Assembly: GCA_012719255.1 (NCBI GenBank)
Contig: JAAYAS010000032.1
Location: 1-5,428, forward strand
Length of the DNA: 5,428 nt
From: Microbacteriaceae bacterium
GTDB lineage: Bacteria; Actinomycetota; Actinomycetes; Actinomycetales; Microbacteriaceae
Direction of reading: 5' to 3'
Below, piece after piece: positions 5,183-5,428 of the stretch. Every line of letters begins with the position of its first letter. Position 1 is the first letter of the stretch. The notes below the pieces were generated by a model that saw only the letters and a list, made by a program, of their open reading frames with translations, was not told the origin of the DNA and did not search any database. The translations under genes were made by a program, and so were the position numbers.

Positions 5183-5428
5183 TCAGCTCGTGAGGATCTT
5201 CGCGAGGAACTCCTTCGCGCGATCGGTGCGCGGGTTTCCGAAGAACTCCTGCGGCGGCGCCTCCTCGACGATCCGGCCGTCGGCCATGAAGATGACCCGG
5301 TCGGCCGCCTTGCGCGCGAAGCCCATCTCGTGGGTGACGACGATCATCGTCATGCCGGCGCGGGCGAGCTCGATCATCACGTCGAGCACCTCGTTGATCA
5401 TCTCGGGGTCGAGCGCCGAGGTCGGCTC
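5183..5428 (-). CDS. gluA: Amino-acid ABC transporter ATP-binding protein, C-terminal 81 residues (cut by right window edge)
   Basis: Cytoplasmic ATPase subunit that powers the importer. The visible part begins exactly at the Walker B catalytic glutamate: EPTSALDPEM (visible residues 1-10), which also contains the D-loop SALD. The H-loop histidine is at visible residue 33 in IVVTHEMGFARKAADRVIFM, the hallmark of polar amino acid importers (GlnQ/HisP/GluA). DGRIVEEAPPQEFFGNPRTD (50-69) and the end RAKEFLAKILTS are also typical of the family. Walker A and the LSGGQ signature lie outside the window; the full protein should be about 240-260 residues. The reading frame stays open to position 5428, so this is a window cut and not a truncation; the ATG near 5401 is an internal methionine. 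It stands first in a gluA-gluB-gluC-gluD order. Confidence 0.95.
   Translation of the reverse strand, partial: EPTSALDPEMINEVLDVMIELARAGMTMIVVTHEMGFARKAADRVIFMADGRIVEEAPPQEFFGNPRTDRAKEFLAKILTS

Noticed and set aside
1..5428. tRNA or rRNA genes, CRISPR arrays, insertion sequences, riboswitches and T-boxes
   Set aside because: The window is almost fully coding, spacers are 1-107 bases, and none contains a spaced repeat array, transposase remnant, terminal inverted repeats, cloverleaf or recognisable riboswitch core.

Overview
This window reads as an ordinary stretch of chromosome from a very GC-rich actinobacterium. Family Microbacteriaceae is my best guess. The grounds are overall base composition, near-universal G/C at third codon positions, GTG and TTG starts, TANNNT-type -10 boxes, and protein signatures resembling actinobacterial GluABCD and PheST. 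Every gene I can support lies on the minus strand, so transcription runs from high to low coordinates. Long plus-strand reading frames are GC-driven shadows.

In order of transcription the layout is: (1) the C-terminal 81 residues of an amino-acid ABC transporter ATPase (gluA-like), cut by the right edge; (2) a solute-binding lipoprotein (gluB-like); (3) an intergenic region with a perfect 16-bp hairpin; (4) two permeases (gluC-like and gluD-like) joined by an ATGA overlap; (5) a junction with two small hairpins and a possible promoter; (6) a second solute-binding lipoprotein, clearly a paralogue of the first; (7) a short junction with a small hairpin and a candidate leaderless promoter; (8) pheS, complete; (9) pheT, first 130 residues, starting one base after the pheS stop and cut by the left edge.

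Genes 1-4 have the order ATPase, binding protein, permease, permease of the glutamate uptake operon gluABCD known from Corynebacterium glutamicum. The lipoprotein would capture an acidic or polar amino acid outside the membrane, GluC and GluD would form the channel, and GluA would power it. The second binding protein probably delivers ligand to the same permease pair, possibly with altered specificity. The hairpin after gluB could allow more binding protein than permease to be made. pheST encodes phenylalanyl-tRNA synthetase and looks like a separate transcription unit.

I do not see an undescribed system here. The points most worth checking are the paired binding proteins around one permease set, the gluB-gluC hairpin, and the apparent leaderless start of pheS.
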